Below, piece after piece: positions 14,738 to 22,682 of a stretch of 23,197 bases of DNA (position 1 is its first letter; every line of letters starts with the position of its first letter). The notes beneath the pieces are model-generated. The model searched no databases. It worked only from the letters and a program-made list of their open reading frames with translations, and had not been told where the DNA came from. The DNA is from CALARM01 sp964431735. Its GTDB lineage: Bacteria > Vulcanimicrobiota > SpSt-956 > JAKJGF01. A program made the translations under genes and the position numbers. The DNA lies in NCBI GenBank assembly GCA_964431735.1, contig CAYSLJ010000114.1:1-23197 (forward strand), read 5' to 3'.

Positions 14738-15721
14738 TTATAATATGGCACAACTATCACAGTGATAGTCTAAATATTCATTTATTAATTGAATAAGTGA
14801 GTCGTAATTATCTGTATGAAATATGTGTTCCCTTAACCTGGTTGCTCCTCTGAGACCTTTGATATACCATGCAAGATGTTTTCTTATGTGTTTAAATCCT
14901 GTAATTTCTCCTCTGTATTCTATAAGTAAAGAGGCATGTTTTAATGCAATATTCATTCTCTCTCTTACAGAAGGCGGAGAAGGTAAATCTTTACCTTTCA
15001 GTCCTGCTATTACTGAAGAAAATATCCATGGATTACCCATAGACGCTCTACCTATCATAATACCGTCACAACCTGTCATAGAGATAATATTTCTTGCATC
15101 GTCATAGTTTTTTATGTCTCCGTTACCTGTTACAGGAATGGAAAGTTTGCTTTTCAGTAATTTTATTATTTCCCAGTCTGCTTTTCCGCTGAAATGCTGC
15201 TGTGGAGTTCTGCCATGAATGGTTATGGCACTTACGCCTTCTTCCTGTACCATTTTTGCAAAATTTAGAGTTTCTTCATAATCTCCTGACCAGGTTTTTC
15301 TCATTTTAAGAGTAACAGGTATTTTTACACTTTTTACAACAGATCTGATAATTTCTCTTGCCCTGGGAAGATCTCTCAGCAGGTCTGCCCCTTCCCGGTT
15401 CTGTATGACTTTTCTTACAGAACATCCGGCATTTATGTCTACCATGTCACCACCTGATGCCTCAACTATTTTTGCAGCCTCTGCCATTATATCGGGGCGC
15501 CATCCTACAAGCTGAATATTTATGGGTCTTTCAGCTTCTGAAAAAGCTAGCATATCTTTTGTTTTACTGTTCTGATATACAAGAGCCATACTGCTTAACA
15601 TTTCAGAATATATAAGGCCACAGTCAAAAGTTTTTACTATTTCTCTATATGCTCTATCGCTTATTCCTGCAAGAGGTGCAGCTATGACAGGATTTTTTAG
15701 AAAGATATTTCCAATGTTCAA
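14738..15721 (-). CDS. dus: tRNA-dihydrouridine synthase (DusB-like), 327 aa
   Basis: FMN-dependent TIM barrel that reduces uridine to dihydrouridine in the tRNA D-loop. Motifs: PVIAAPLAGISDRAYREI at the N-terminus, DINAGC (catalytic acid Cys100), TLKMRKTW (FMN Lys139), ITIHGRTPQQHFSG (His169), VTGNGDI and GIMIGRASMGNPWIF. After the cysteine the usual Pro is replaced by Ser (NAGCSVRKV), a mild deviation. TTG start with AAGGTTGA upstream and a near-perfect promoter. It is the first gene of the dus-aminotransferase unit. The C-terminus ends in DYHCDSCAIL. Confidence 0.92.
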   Translation of the reverse strand: MNIGNIFLKNPVIAAPLAGISDRAYREIVKTFDCGLIYSEMLSSMALVYQNSKTKDMLAFSEAERPINIQLVGWRPDIMAEAAKIVEASGGDMVDINAGCSVRKVIQNREGADLLRDLPRAREIIRSVVKSVKIPVTLKMRKTWSGDYEETLNFAKMVQEEGVSAITIHGRTPQQHFSGKADWEIIKLLKSKLSIPVTGNGDIKNYDDARNIISMTGCDGIMIGRASMGNPWIFSSVIAGLKGKDLPSPPSVRERMNIALKHASLLIEYRGEITGFKHIRKHLAWYIKGLRGATRLREHIFHTDNYDSLIQLINEYLDYHCDSCAIL

Positions 15722-15748
15722 TAAAAATCAACCTTTTTTTTAAAAGGA

Positions 15749-15777
15749 ATTATAATGGAAATTTTTACATGAGTCAA
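15749..15777 (-). promoter_or_regulatory. strong promoter of dus
   Basis: On the minus strand: TTGACT (15777-15772), 17-nt spacer, TATAAT (15754-15749). The leader to the TTG start is about 20 nt. Confidence 0.8.
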
Positions 15778-15783
15778 GATGGA

Positions 15784-15971
15784 TTATTCTATTCGACAGT
15801 ATGCAGGCTGGAGGTAAACCGGTGTTGTTGCGTTATCGATTGCATAATCAGTTACATACGGATTATATTTAAATTCCACCCGGTAACTGCTTCCCTTCGT
15901 TTTTAACATTAAGACCGGCAGTTGAACTGCTTCCGCAATTTATCTGAGCATAAGCATATAATAAAGGTCTT
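15784..15971 (-). pseudogene. 3' fragment of a third PilX-like pseudopilin gene, frameshifted
   Basis: Minus-strand translation gives GGRPLLYAYAQINCGSSSTA and GLNVKNEG, then, after a frameshift near 15880, YRVEFKYNPYVTDYAID and VYLQPAYCRIE, stop. This matches the ends of the two intact PilX-like proteins (LKYNPFVASSLVD...LQPLYWQID and ITYNPHLARVLN...LQPVFWRIVR), with the shared YNP, LQP and aromatic-x-I end. About 60 codons remain of about 510. The 5' edge abuts the CGTTACG array at 15977-15990. It is therefore a decayed, inverted relative of the plus-strand modules that begin 180 bases to the right. Confidence 0.75.
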
Positions 15972-15976
15972 CCTCC

Positions 15977-15990
15977 CGTTACGCGTTACG
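15977..15990. repeat. heptanucleotide array, two CGTTACG units, with flank
   Basis: Two exact units preceded by CTTCCTCC and followed by GAGAACAGTTATG...CTCACCTCAGTAA (to 16026), the same flank as at 182-215. It lies between the PilX-like fragment and the first module. The rest of 15991-16086 shows no gene. Confidence 0.7.
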
Positions 15991-16086
15991 AGAACAGTTA
16001 TGTATTATTTTTGCTCACCTCAGTAAAACTTTAGTTTACTGTATGTTTCTGTATTATTTCTTTCTATTACTCACGTCATATATCTC

Positions 16087-16115
16087 TTGTAATATATTGT
16101 TTCTTTTGATATAAT
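16087..16115 (+). promoter_or_regulatory. promoter of pseudopilin module 1
   Basis: TTGTAA (16087-16092), 17-nt spacer, TATAAT (16110-16115), about 38 bases before the first ATG. Confidence 0.6.
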
Positions 16116-16153
16116 GATAAAAAATATGTGAGGTATAAAAAAATATCTGGAAA

Positions 16154-16627
16154 ATGTTAATTAAAGATAATTTAGTTTCTATGAAATTTTTGCGAACTAT
16201 CCACGGGTTAAATCTGGCAGAATTGATTATAGCCATAGTGATAATGTCTCTTGCCGTGTTAACTATAATCGGTATGTTTATGGCAGGTATTATGGGTATG
16301 AAGAAAGGTGATAACCGTATTCTGGCTTTAAACCTTGCCCGGTCTACCATGGAATTATATAAAGACGAGATTTTGAATAATTTCAGTTTATGTGAGCCCA
16401 ATAGTAGTCCTTATACGCTGCAGGATACGGTATGTGATGGCGTGAAATTTCAAAGAAAACTGTATGTAAAGGATTTTAGTTCATCGGAAACCAATAAACT
16501 TAGATATGTTGCTATAAGTGTATACTGGTATGATAAAAATATGGAAGGAAAAACATGGGCTAAACCGACAGAAATAAAGTTTTCTACTTATATAAATAAT
16601 TATCTTGATTATCCATGTAAACATTAA
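16154..16627 (+). CDS. type IV pilin-like / PilV-GspI-like minor pseudopilin, module 1, 157 aa
   Basis: Class III signal: a short basic leader, then G18 (likely prepilin peptidase cut) before LNLAE, with Glu23 at +5 and a hydrophobic helix of about 27 residues (LIIAIVIMSLAVLTIIGMF). The C-terminal part (about 110 aa) is a small globular head with two Cys (CEPNSS, VCDGVKF) ending in TYINNYLDYPCKH. Minor pseudopilins of this size start or tip the pilus or secretion pseudopilus. It is paralogous to the gene at 19207 (shared motif YWY, FSTYINNYL versus FTTYINNYL). Shine-Dalgarno is weak. The stop is two bases before the next ATG, so translation is coupled. No assembly ATPase or prepilin peptidase lies in the window. 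Confidence 0.8.
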   Translation: MLIKDNLVSMKFLRTIHGLNLAELIIAIVIMSLAVLTIIGMFMAGIMGMKKGDNRILALNLARSTMELYKDEILNNFSLCEPNSSPYTLQDTVCDGVKFQRKLYVKDFSSSETNKLRYVAISVYWYDKNMEGKTWAKPTEIKFSTYINNYLDYPCKH

Positions 16628-16629
16628 CC

Positions 16630-17403
16630 ATGAAAAGAGTAAAAAAAATAACGTCCGGTTTCTCAGTTCTTGAAGTATTGATAAGTGCTTTAATATTATT
16701 AATCCTTATGAGCATTTCTTCCGAAATAATGTATCATAGCCTGAGAATTTCAAGAGAAGAAAAAGGACTTGCTTTTATAAGAAAAGAAGCAATAAAAGCT
16801 ATCAACTGGTTTAATAATGATTTAAAGAGAACAAATGAGGCCTCTTTTTTTTATGAAACAGATGCTCTTGTTAACGTACCTGTAGCAATAAGTTTTTTGA
16901 CGAATCAGGAAAATGTTTTGAGCGGTAAGGGAACTGCTTCTAAGGATCCTGACGGTATGCTGGTAACAACTTCTCCATGCTGGTACGGTTATATTGTATA
17001 TTATCTTTTACCTGATCCAAAATTCCCGGCTACGGCAGACTCTACACAGAAGTATTTGCTGAAAAGAGCAAAGCGTATCGGTCCGTCAGATTCCTATTAT
17101 AATGGCATATTTTCTGCTCCCTACTATAATGATGTCTTTAATCCATATATGTCTTCGGCAAAGCCTTTACAGGAATTAGATCTTAAAGTATTGCTCAATA
17201 AATGGATTATATTGTCAGATGCAGATAAACATCGTCCTGATATAATTGCAAGAAATATTTACGATATAAACGTAATTGAAAAGCATGGAGATTATGTTAC
17301 TTTGTCTGTAGAAACAAGAGATAAAAATCCCGGCGGGGGAGAGATGAAAACAGTTTATACATCAAGAGTATTTATGAGGAACAGTAATGTACAGGCTCAT
17401 TGA
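16630..17403 (+). CDS. PilW/GspJ-like minor pseudopilin, module 1, 257 aa
   Basis: Class III leader MKRVKKITSG, cut after G10, then FSVLE with Glu15 at +5 and a hydrophobic helix (VLISALILLILMSISSEIM). The head domain (about 220 aa) has SREEKGLAFIRKEAIKAINW and FNNDLKRTNEAS after the helix, a layout known from GspJ/PilW-like proteins. It ends TSRVFMRNSNVQAH. The paralogue at 19741 shares IARNIY and the MRNS ending. It sits two bases after the upstream stop, with no Shine-Dalgarno of its own, so it depends on coupling. It is followed 15 bases later by the PilX-like gene. Confidence 0.8.
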   Translation: MKRVKKITSGFSVLEVLISALILLILMSISSEIMYHSLRISREEKGLAFIRKEAIKAINWFNNDLKRTNEASFFYETDALVNVPVAISFLTNQENVLSGKGTASKDPDGMLVTTSPCWYGYIVYYLLPDPKFPATADSTQKYLLKRAKRIGPSDSYYNGIFSAPYYNDVFNPYMSSAKPLQELDLKVLLNKWIILSDADKHRPDIIARNIYDINVIEKHGDYVTLSVETRDKNPGGGEMKTVYTSRVFMRNSNVQAH

Positions 17404-17418
17404 TAAGGAGGAGTAATA

Positions 17419-18984
17419 ATGAGAAAATTTTCTAATAAAAAAGCTATTGCTCTTATGACATCTCTTGGAGTATGTTTTGTATTGCTTGCCCTTGGAACAG
17501 TTCTTATGATTAACAGTTATGCCCATATGAATATAGCTACAAAGATTTATTATGATTCAGAAGCTCTTAATATTGCAGAAGCAGGTGTTAATTATGAAAT
17601 ATATCAGATGGAACAGATAGAATTTGAACATATAAACGATGGGAGCAGAAATGTTGCTTTCGGGGAAGGCATTTTTATTGTAAGCAGGGCTGCTAATATG
17701 GCTGATCCTAATGGCCGCTACTGGAATGGCCTGAATATTCCCCGGTATTGCATAGGTATAGAATCTATAGGGACTGTCAATGCAGGTAGTAGAACGTATA
17801 AAAAAATCGTGAAAACTGTTGTCGGAGTTCAGCTGGTACCTTATACTGTATGCAGCGAAGGTACTATAAGGATGAATGTAGGTTCTAATGAAGATCCCGG
17901 TGTAGACCCTGTTACGACAGACCCTGTAGATCCGCCCAGGGAAGCATTAAGGCCTTTCAGTGTTTTAATAGATGCTGTCGATGGATTTAAAGGTAATATG
18001 CACTCAAATTATGCCGGAACAGAACCTGCATACAGATGCACTACCTATGACCCTTGCTATGTTTCTCTTAAAGTAGATGGAGGAACACTTTCTGCCAGCG
18101 GGAAAGTAGGCCATGAGGCTTCGGAAAAAATTGATAGCCATGGAGGTTCAGCAGTCAGCGGTGTGTCGCAGAAAAAATTTATTGAAACAGACTATAATAC
18201 TCTTTATTCTAAAGCAAATTCTCAATCTGAATGTATCGAACTTGGTGATAAAGTACCATGGCCTTTTAAATTTAAAGGGAAACTGGTAAATGATGACGGT
18301 AAACTTAAAGCAAAAGTCAGCGGACTTGGCGAAATACCATTAAAGTATGATTTTGGCCTGTTTGAGGTGGATTTTACACCTGATGGAATGAAGTGGGACA
18401 GTGGTACAGAGACTCTTATAATAGAAGAAGGAAAAAATTTTAAATATGATGGCGATCTTAAATTAGTAGATGTAAATATTAAGGTTGAAGGCAATAAAGG
18501 TTCAGGGCTTTTTGTAGACGGAAATATTACGGGAGAAAATATAGAAATTAAAGCAGATGCCTTTACGCTTGCTTCAAAGGATAAGACTATTACCCTTACT
18601 GATGCCAGATTAAATATAAAAGCTCCTCCCAGTGCAAACGGTGTGGCTTTATATACAAAAAATCTGAACATCACTACAGATGCCAATAAAGCCCCTGAAG
18701 GAGGACATAAATTTAAAGGTGTTGTTTATGCAAATGGTGGAAACATTGATGTTACCAATAAATATAACGGAGCAGATCCTGATAGTAGTAAATTTGAACT
18801 TGAAGGTCTTATAATAAATCCTGACGATAATCCTGATGATTCTTTTATCCCATGTCTTAAGGTTAAAAATATGGGCGATTCGAATTTTTCTATGGGACTA
18901 AAGTATAATCCCTTTGTAGCCAGTTCTCTCGTTGATTACAGGGGTGAACTTAATCTTCAGCCCTTATACTGGCAGATAGATTAA
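17419..18984 (+). CDS. PilX-like large pseudopilus protein, module 1, 521 aa
   Basis: Strong Shine-Dalgarno (AGGAGGAG). The N-terminal helix (KKAIALMTSLGVCFVLLA, about 8-32) followed by SEALNIAEAGVNYEIYQM is the PilX N-terminal pattern; there is no G-xxxx-E prepilin site. After a region with GFKGNMHSNY comes a long beta-rich part with short recurring turns (LFVDGNITGENIEIKADA, LYTKNLNITT, KFKGVVYANGGNIDV), which suggests a beta-solenoid-like fold of the kind seen in large PilX proteins, ending LKYNPFVASSLV...LQPLYWQID. Likely an exported filament or surface component. At 521 aa it is much larger than the classic PilX of about 160-200 aa. Paralogous over its length to the gene at 20500. Confidence 0.75.
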   Translation: MRKFSNKKAIALMTSLGVCFVLLALGTVLMINSYAHMNIATKIYYDSEALNIAEAGVNYEIYQMEQIEFEHINDGSRNVAFGEGIFIVSRAANMADPNGRYWNGLNIPRYCIGIESIGTVNAGSRTYKKIVKTVVGVQLVPYTVCSEGTIRMNVGSNEDPGVDPVTTDPVDPPREALRPFSVLIDAVDGFKGNMHSNYAGTEPAYRCTTYDPCYVSLKVDGGTLSASGKVGHEASEKIDSHGGSAVSGVSQKKFIETDYNTLYSKANSQSECIELGDKVPWPFKFKGKLVNDDGKLKAKVSGLGEIPLKYDFGLFEVDFTPDGMKWDSGTETLIIEEGKNFKYDGDLKLVDVNIKVEGNKGSGLFVDGNITGENIEIKADAFTLASKDKTITLTDARLNIKAPPSANGVALYTKNLNITTDANKAPEGGHKFKGVVYANGGNIDVTNKYNGADPDSSKFELEGLIINPDDNPDDSFIPCLKVKNMGDSNFSMGLKYNPFVASSLVDYRGELNLQPLYWQID

Positions 18985-19104
18985 TTTTTTCGACTTATGA
19001 ATTCAGATTTCTGGAAATATTGAATAAAGCAAACTTCTGGTAAAGCTCCGGTAGTCTCCAAACATACCTGTCCTGACGAAAGGAACTATTAATTTCCTGT
19101 ATAT

Positions 19105-19138
19105 AACCCTGTAGAAAATATCTTTTCTTTACAGGGTT
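19105..19138 (+). terminator. terminator between the two pseudopilin modules
   Basis: AACCCTGTA (19105-19113) pairs with TACAGGGTT (19130-19138), 9 bp, extended by A-T pairs inside; TTGTATTGTTAA follows. It lies 120 bases past the module 1 stop and before the module 2 promoter. Confidence 0.65.
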
Positions 19139-19171
19139 TTGTATTGTTAATGCAAATTTCGCAATAATATA

Positions 19172-19200
19172 TTGCCACTTAATTTTATTTTTGTTATAAT
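19172..19200 (+). promoter_or_regulatory. promoter of pseudopilin module 2, leaderless
   Basis: TTGCCA (19172-19177), 17-nt spacer, TATAAT (19195-19200). The ATG is at 19207, where transcription itself should start, and there is no Shine-Dalgarno. Confidence 0.7.
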
Positions 19201-19206
19201 ATAATT

Positions 19207-19686
19207 ATGAATATTCAAATAAAAAAAGATATACATACTAAAATTAAGAAAAGGAATTTTTTCTTATCTTCTTTCGGGTTTAATTTGCCTGAATTATGTA
19301 TGGCTATAGTAATCCTCGGAACAATTGTTGTTGTAATTATAGGTATGTTTATCGGAGGGATAGTTGGAATTAAGAAAAGTTCAAATCTTATAATTGCTAC
19401 CAACATTATTCAGTCCACTCTTGATCAATATTCTCAGGATGTATTGTATCATTTTGATGACGTTCTATATGATAATGGTAAATGTTATAATATAATACCC
19501 GGTCAGGAAGTTGTAGATACAATGAAAATACAGGAAAAATTGGTATCCTTTCAGGAAATAGGCACTGAAAGTACAAATCGTTTAAAAAAAATTACTGTTA
19601 CTCTCTACTGGTATGAAAAGAGTTCCGAAGGTATGCCGTTAAAAAAGAAAATGTTCTTTACTACTTATATAAATAACTATCTTTAA
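19207..19686 (+). CDS. type IV pilin-like / PilV-GspI-like minor pseudopilin, module 2, 159 aa
   Basis: A basic leader of 24 residues ends in SSFG, cut before FNLPE (Glu29 at +5), then a hydrophobic helix (LCMAIVILGTIVVVIIGMF). The head ends TTYINNYL. It aligns along its length with the 157-aa protein of module 1 (NLxEL, VxVIIGMF-GGI-GxKK, YWYEKSSEG, TYINNYL) but lacks the C-terminal DYPCKH. The start codon is at the expected transcription start, so the mRNA is probably leaderless. First gene of the second module. Confidence 0.8.
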   Translation: MNIQIKKDIHTKIKKRNFFLSSFGFNLPELCMAIVILGTIVVVIIGMFIGGIVGIKKSSNLIIATNIIQSTLDQYSQDVLYHFDDVLYDNGKCYNIIPGQEVVDTMKIQEKLVSFQEIGTESTNRLKKITVTLYWYEKSSEGMPLKKKMFFTTYINNYL

Positions 19687-19740
19687 AAATATGATAGTTC
19701 TGCAAACAGGCAATGGATTACGGATATGGGAGAATTGAAT

Positions 19741-20481
19741 ATGAAAAAAAAATCTGGTATGTCAGTGATAGAGGCACTTATTACGCTTACTATACTTGCA
19801 TTTTTACTTGGTGTTTGTTCTCAGATTTTAATATGGGCTTTCAATGTATCAAGGGAACAAAAAGGCAAGGGAACTACAGGAAATGAAGCGATTAAAAGCC
19901 TTTCATGGATGCTTAATGATTTAAAGCAGACCAGTTCCGAGTCATTATATGTGGCTGAAAAATTTTATAATATTTCTGTTCCTCCCGCTTTTATACCTAT
20001 ATCCATGAGTTTTCTCAGCTGTGAAGATGAGACCAGTACAGAGATGAAATATACAGATAAGATAACTTCTCCTGAATGGAAATACTTTATTTTATATTAT
20101 CTTTGCAGGGATGCAAACAATACATATCATTATAGAGATCCGAACAATCCTTCATCTATAAAATCATATCCAAAGTATTTTCTTATAAGAAGAACTTATG
20201 TTAACGATATTACCTATAGCTATGCTTTTAAGAAATTTATACCTCAACCATTACAGTTTGCTGATGTAAAAGCTCTGTGTGACTGTAATACAAATACAAC
20301 GATAAATAATAGAATAGTAGCAAGAAATATTTATTCTCTTGAGCTTGTAAGCCGTGATCTCTGCAAAAATTCATGTACCCTGAAAATTGATATAAGAGCC
20401 AGAGGCATGAGAATTGACGAGACAAAATCATCTTATATTACAACTGTTATAATGAGAAATAGTATCAAACAGCCCGAGTGA
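19741..20481 (+). CDS. PilW/GspJ-like minor pseudopilin, module 2, 246 aa
   Basis: Leader MKKKSG, cut before MSVIE (Glu11 at +5), helix ALITLTILAFLLGVCSQILI. An upstream in-frame ATG exists at 19726, but GGGAG (19728-19732) lies eight bases before 19741 and a five-residue leader suits this class, so I take 19741. The head shares SREQKGKGTTGNEAIKSLSW, VARNIY and the TTVIMRNS ending with the module 1 gene at 16630. Several cysteines (SCEDE, LCRDA, CDCN, LCKNSC) are not shared with that gene, so disulphides may stabilise this copy. The 9-base gap after it, with AAAGGA, leads to the PilX-like gene. Confidence 0.8.
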   Translation: MKKKSGMSVIEALITLTILAFLLGVCSQILIWAFNVSREQKGKGTTGNEAIKSLSWMLNDLKQTSSESLYVAEKFYNISVPPAFIPISMSFLSCEDETSTEMKYTDKITSPEWKYFILYYLCRDANNTYHYRDPNNPSSIKSYPKYFLIRRTYVNDITYSYAFKKFIPQPLQFADVKALCDCNTNTTINNRIVARNIYSLELVSRDLCKNSCTLKIDIRARGMRIDETKSSYITTVIMRNSIKQPE

Positions 20482-20499
20482 AAGAAAGGATTGATTTTT

Positions 20500-22020
20500 G
20501 TGAGTAAAAATTCAGAAAAAGGTGTTGCTGTAATAACAGTCCTGGGAGTATGCCTGGTGTTACTGGGTCTTGGCACTGTGCTTGTAATGGATAGCTACTC
20601 TCAAATGAGAAGATCTTCCAAATATAATTCTGATACGGAGGCTCTTATTCTTGCTGAAGCAGGTGTCCAGAGGGCTATTTATGAACTGGAAGAACATGAT
20701 CTGAGCTGGAGCACTGCAACAGAGGATCTGGGAAATGGAAGTTATACGGTGCAGGTAATTGGTAATAATTTAGCAAGTGCCGAGCCCACACCTGCTGCAG
20801 GAGGTAATCCTGCTATTCCTGCCAATTCTATACTGGTAAGATCAACGGGAACTGTTGGAGGGAAGTTTCGTAAAACTGTAGAAGTAGCTCTTTCGTATCA
20901 AATAATATCTCACGCCGGTTTGAGTAATGCAAAAATGGTAATAGGAGATCCGAATGACCCGGGTAATACGTCTTATAGTAATTTTGTTTTTGAATTAAAT
21001 GCAATTCCCGGCTTTGAAGGAAAACTTCATTCTAATTATAATAATTCTTCCGATCCTAATAATATAGCTTTTGACATTATAGGTGAGCCCAATTTATCTG
21101 TAAAGGGGGCAACCTTTTCAACACCGGGTAATGTAACCCTCAATGCACAGAATAAGATTTTAGCTGCAAGCGGTACAGTTGCCAGTTCTCCTGTAAAAAA
21201 TATTCCGGAAGTAACTTATGAAGATGTAGAACCTGTTGATACTGTAGAAATAGCTGCCAAGGTACCTTCTATTGTTGAATTTAAAGGAAAACTGAAAAAA
21301 AATGCTTCGGGACAGCTTGTAGCACTGTGTGAAATTCCCCTTCTCGGCGAACAATGGGTTCCGTTGAATAATATGTTCGGAGATTTTACTCCTGATGGCA
21401 TGATCTGGGATGGCCCCAATAGCACTATCAGGATCGTTGAAGATAAAAAGTATTCTTACACATGTGACGGGAGTGATCCCAACGCAGGGCTTTCATTTAC
21501 AGATATTAATATTCAGGTTGAACCCAATACAAATACAGGGCTTTTTACAAACGGTAATCTTGAATCTACCAATATGTATCTGAATGCTCCTTTTTTTACC
21601 CTGGCAAGCAAGGGCAGTATTACCTTTAAGGAAACTAAATTCCAGATACATGAACCTACCAATAACAGGGGCGTTGCTATATTTTCAGGAAAAAATTTTA
21701 TTATTGAAACGCCATCCGTTACATCCCCTCCTTCTGGAGGTAATATCTTTAGAGGTGTTATTTATGTGAAAAATGGAAAGTTTGTACTTGATAATAAGTC
21801 CAATGACATATCTGATAATAATGCCATAAAAATGGAAGGATTGATACTGGTTCAAAACGGAGATGCAGATACGAAAGATGGTATTATATTAAAAAATAGT
21901 GGTACAAATAATAATTATAAACTATCCATTACCTATAATCCACATCTTGCAAGGGTTCTGAATTGCAGTAATTCGGGAGATATTCAGCTTCAACCTGTAT
22001 TCTGGAGGATTGTGCGCTGA
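20500..22020 (+). CDS. PilX-like large pseudopilus protein, module 2, 506 aa
   Basis: Start chosen at GTG 20500, nine bases after AAAGGA; a TTG at 20491 touches the Shine-Dalgarno. The N-terminal helix (GVAVITVLGVCLVLLGLG) is followed by DTEALILAEAGVQRAIYEL, the PilX pattern. Later parts match the module 1 protein in order: GFEGKLHSNY, FTPDGMIWD (module 1 FTPDGMKWD), FTDINIQVEPNTNTGLFTNG, FFTLASKGSITFKETKF, FRGVIYVKNGKF, MEGLILV, ITYNPHLAR and LQPVFWRIVR. Low in cysteine, rich in Asn/Gly/Thr as in exported beta-rich proteins. The TGA stop abuts the first copy of the long-hairpin repeat. Confidence 0.75.
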   Translation: MSKNSEKGVAVITVLGVCLVLLGLGTVLVMDSYSQMRRSSKYNSDTEALILAEAGVQRAIYELEEHDLSWSTATEDLGNGSYTVQVIGNNLASAEPTPAAGGNPAIPANSILVRSTGTVGGKFRKTVEVALSYQIISHAGLSNAKMVIGDPNDPGNTSYSNFVFELNAIPGFEGKLHSNYNNSSDPNNIAFDIIGEPNLSVKGATFSTPGNVTLNAQNKILAASGTVASSPVKNIPEVTYEDVEPVDTVEIAAKVPSIVEFKGKLKKNASGQLVALCEIPLLGEQWVPLNNMFGDFTPDGMIWDGPNSTIRIVEDKKYSYTCDGSDPNAGLSFTDINIQVEPNTNTGLFTNGNLESTNMYLNAPFFTLASKGSITFKETKFQIHEPTNNRGVAIFSGKNFIIETPSVTSPPSGGNIFRGVIYVKNGKFVLDNKSNDISDNNAIKMEGLILVQNGDADTKDGIILKNSGTNNNYKLSITYNPHLARVLNCSNSGDIQLQPVFWRIVR

Positions 22021-22481
22021 TTACCGCTCCAGATAAGTTCATACACATTTCTAAAACCTGTCCCTGGTGCCGGACTCTTCCGGAAAAGATATGATCCTGT
22101 TGCGTGGTAAACTGGTTTTGCAGACTGTTAATATTTTGCGTCTATATAATTTATAACTCTCTTTTAATACGGCATATCTTTTCCTCCAGAGCCCGGCCCC
22201 AGGGACAGGAGTGTGTTCCATATTTTTTTGGTACTAATTTGCCTGTTACGATACCGATTACCGCTCCAGATAAGTTCATACACATTTCTAAAACCTGTCC
22301 CTGGTGCCGGACTCTTCCGGAAAAGATATGATCCTGTTGCGTGGTAAACTGGTTTTGCAGACTGTTAATATTTTGCGTCTATATAATTTATAACTCTCTT
22401 TTAATACGGCATATCTTTTCCTCCAGAGCCCGGCCCCAGGGACAGGAGTGTGTTCTATATTTTTTGGTACTAATTTGCCTG
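22019..22481. repeat. tandem 237-bp long-hairpin elements (two nearly identical copies)
   Basis: Copy 1 is 22019-22255 and copy 2 is 22256-22481, offset 237, with very few differences. In each, a 36-nt arm starting CCTGTCCCTGGTGCCGG (22057-22092 in copy 1) is inversely repeated at 22174-22209 (31 of 36 paired) around an 81-nt loop. The ends look like ACCGCTCC and AATTTGCCTG. Copy 1 starts in the stop codon of the PilX-like gene, so its RNA would form a large hairpin at the 3' end of that transcript. No coding potential; a MITE-like or REP-like element. Confidence 0.85.
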
Positions 22482-22483
22482 GT

Positions 22484-22583
22484 GCGGTACTGAGTATATA
22501 TTATGTTATAATGTGTATGAGTTGGATATTTTCATAAAGATAATAATGCAGTACTGAGTATATATATGTTATAATATGGTTTG
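22484..22583 (+). promoter_or_regulatory. duplicated TATAAT-bearing segment upstream of the selenoprotein gene
   Basis: GTACTGAGTATATAT and a following GTTATAAT occur twice, 64 bases apart (TATAAT at 22507-22512 and 22570-22575). No good -35 box accompanies either -10. Possible tandem promoters for 22596-22897. Confidence 0.4.
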
Positions 22584-22595
22584 TATAAACTTATT

Positions 22596-22682
22596 ATGGA
22601 AGAAAGCAGACCTTTAGAGATAGTTTATGGCAAAGTATGTATGAAAATGATATCAGAGTTTTATAAGGAGGCATATTTATGA
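22596..22682 (+). CDS. possible 28-aa leader ORF coupled to the selenoprotein gene
   Basis: ATG at 22596 opens 28 codons (MEESRPLEIVYGKVCMKM, then ISEFYKEAYL) whose TGA overlaps the ATG of the selenoprotein (ATGA, 22679-22682). It has no Shine-Dalgarno. It could be a regulatory leader peptide, a remnant, or chance. The downstream gene has its own strong Shine-Dalgarno inside this ORF. Confidence 0.25.
   Translation: MEESRPLEIVYGKVCMKMISEFYKEAYL

Noticed and set aside
14674..14760. Longer aminotransferase starting at 14760
   Set aside because: It would overlap dus and lacks a Shine-Dalgarno there, whereas 14673 has AGGAG at good spacing.
22104..22331. 75-aa ORF across the junction of the two hairpin elements
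   Set aside because: It consists entirely of repeat sequence and has no independent sign of coding.
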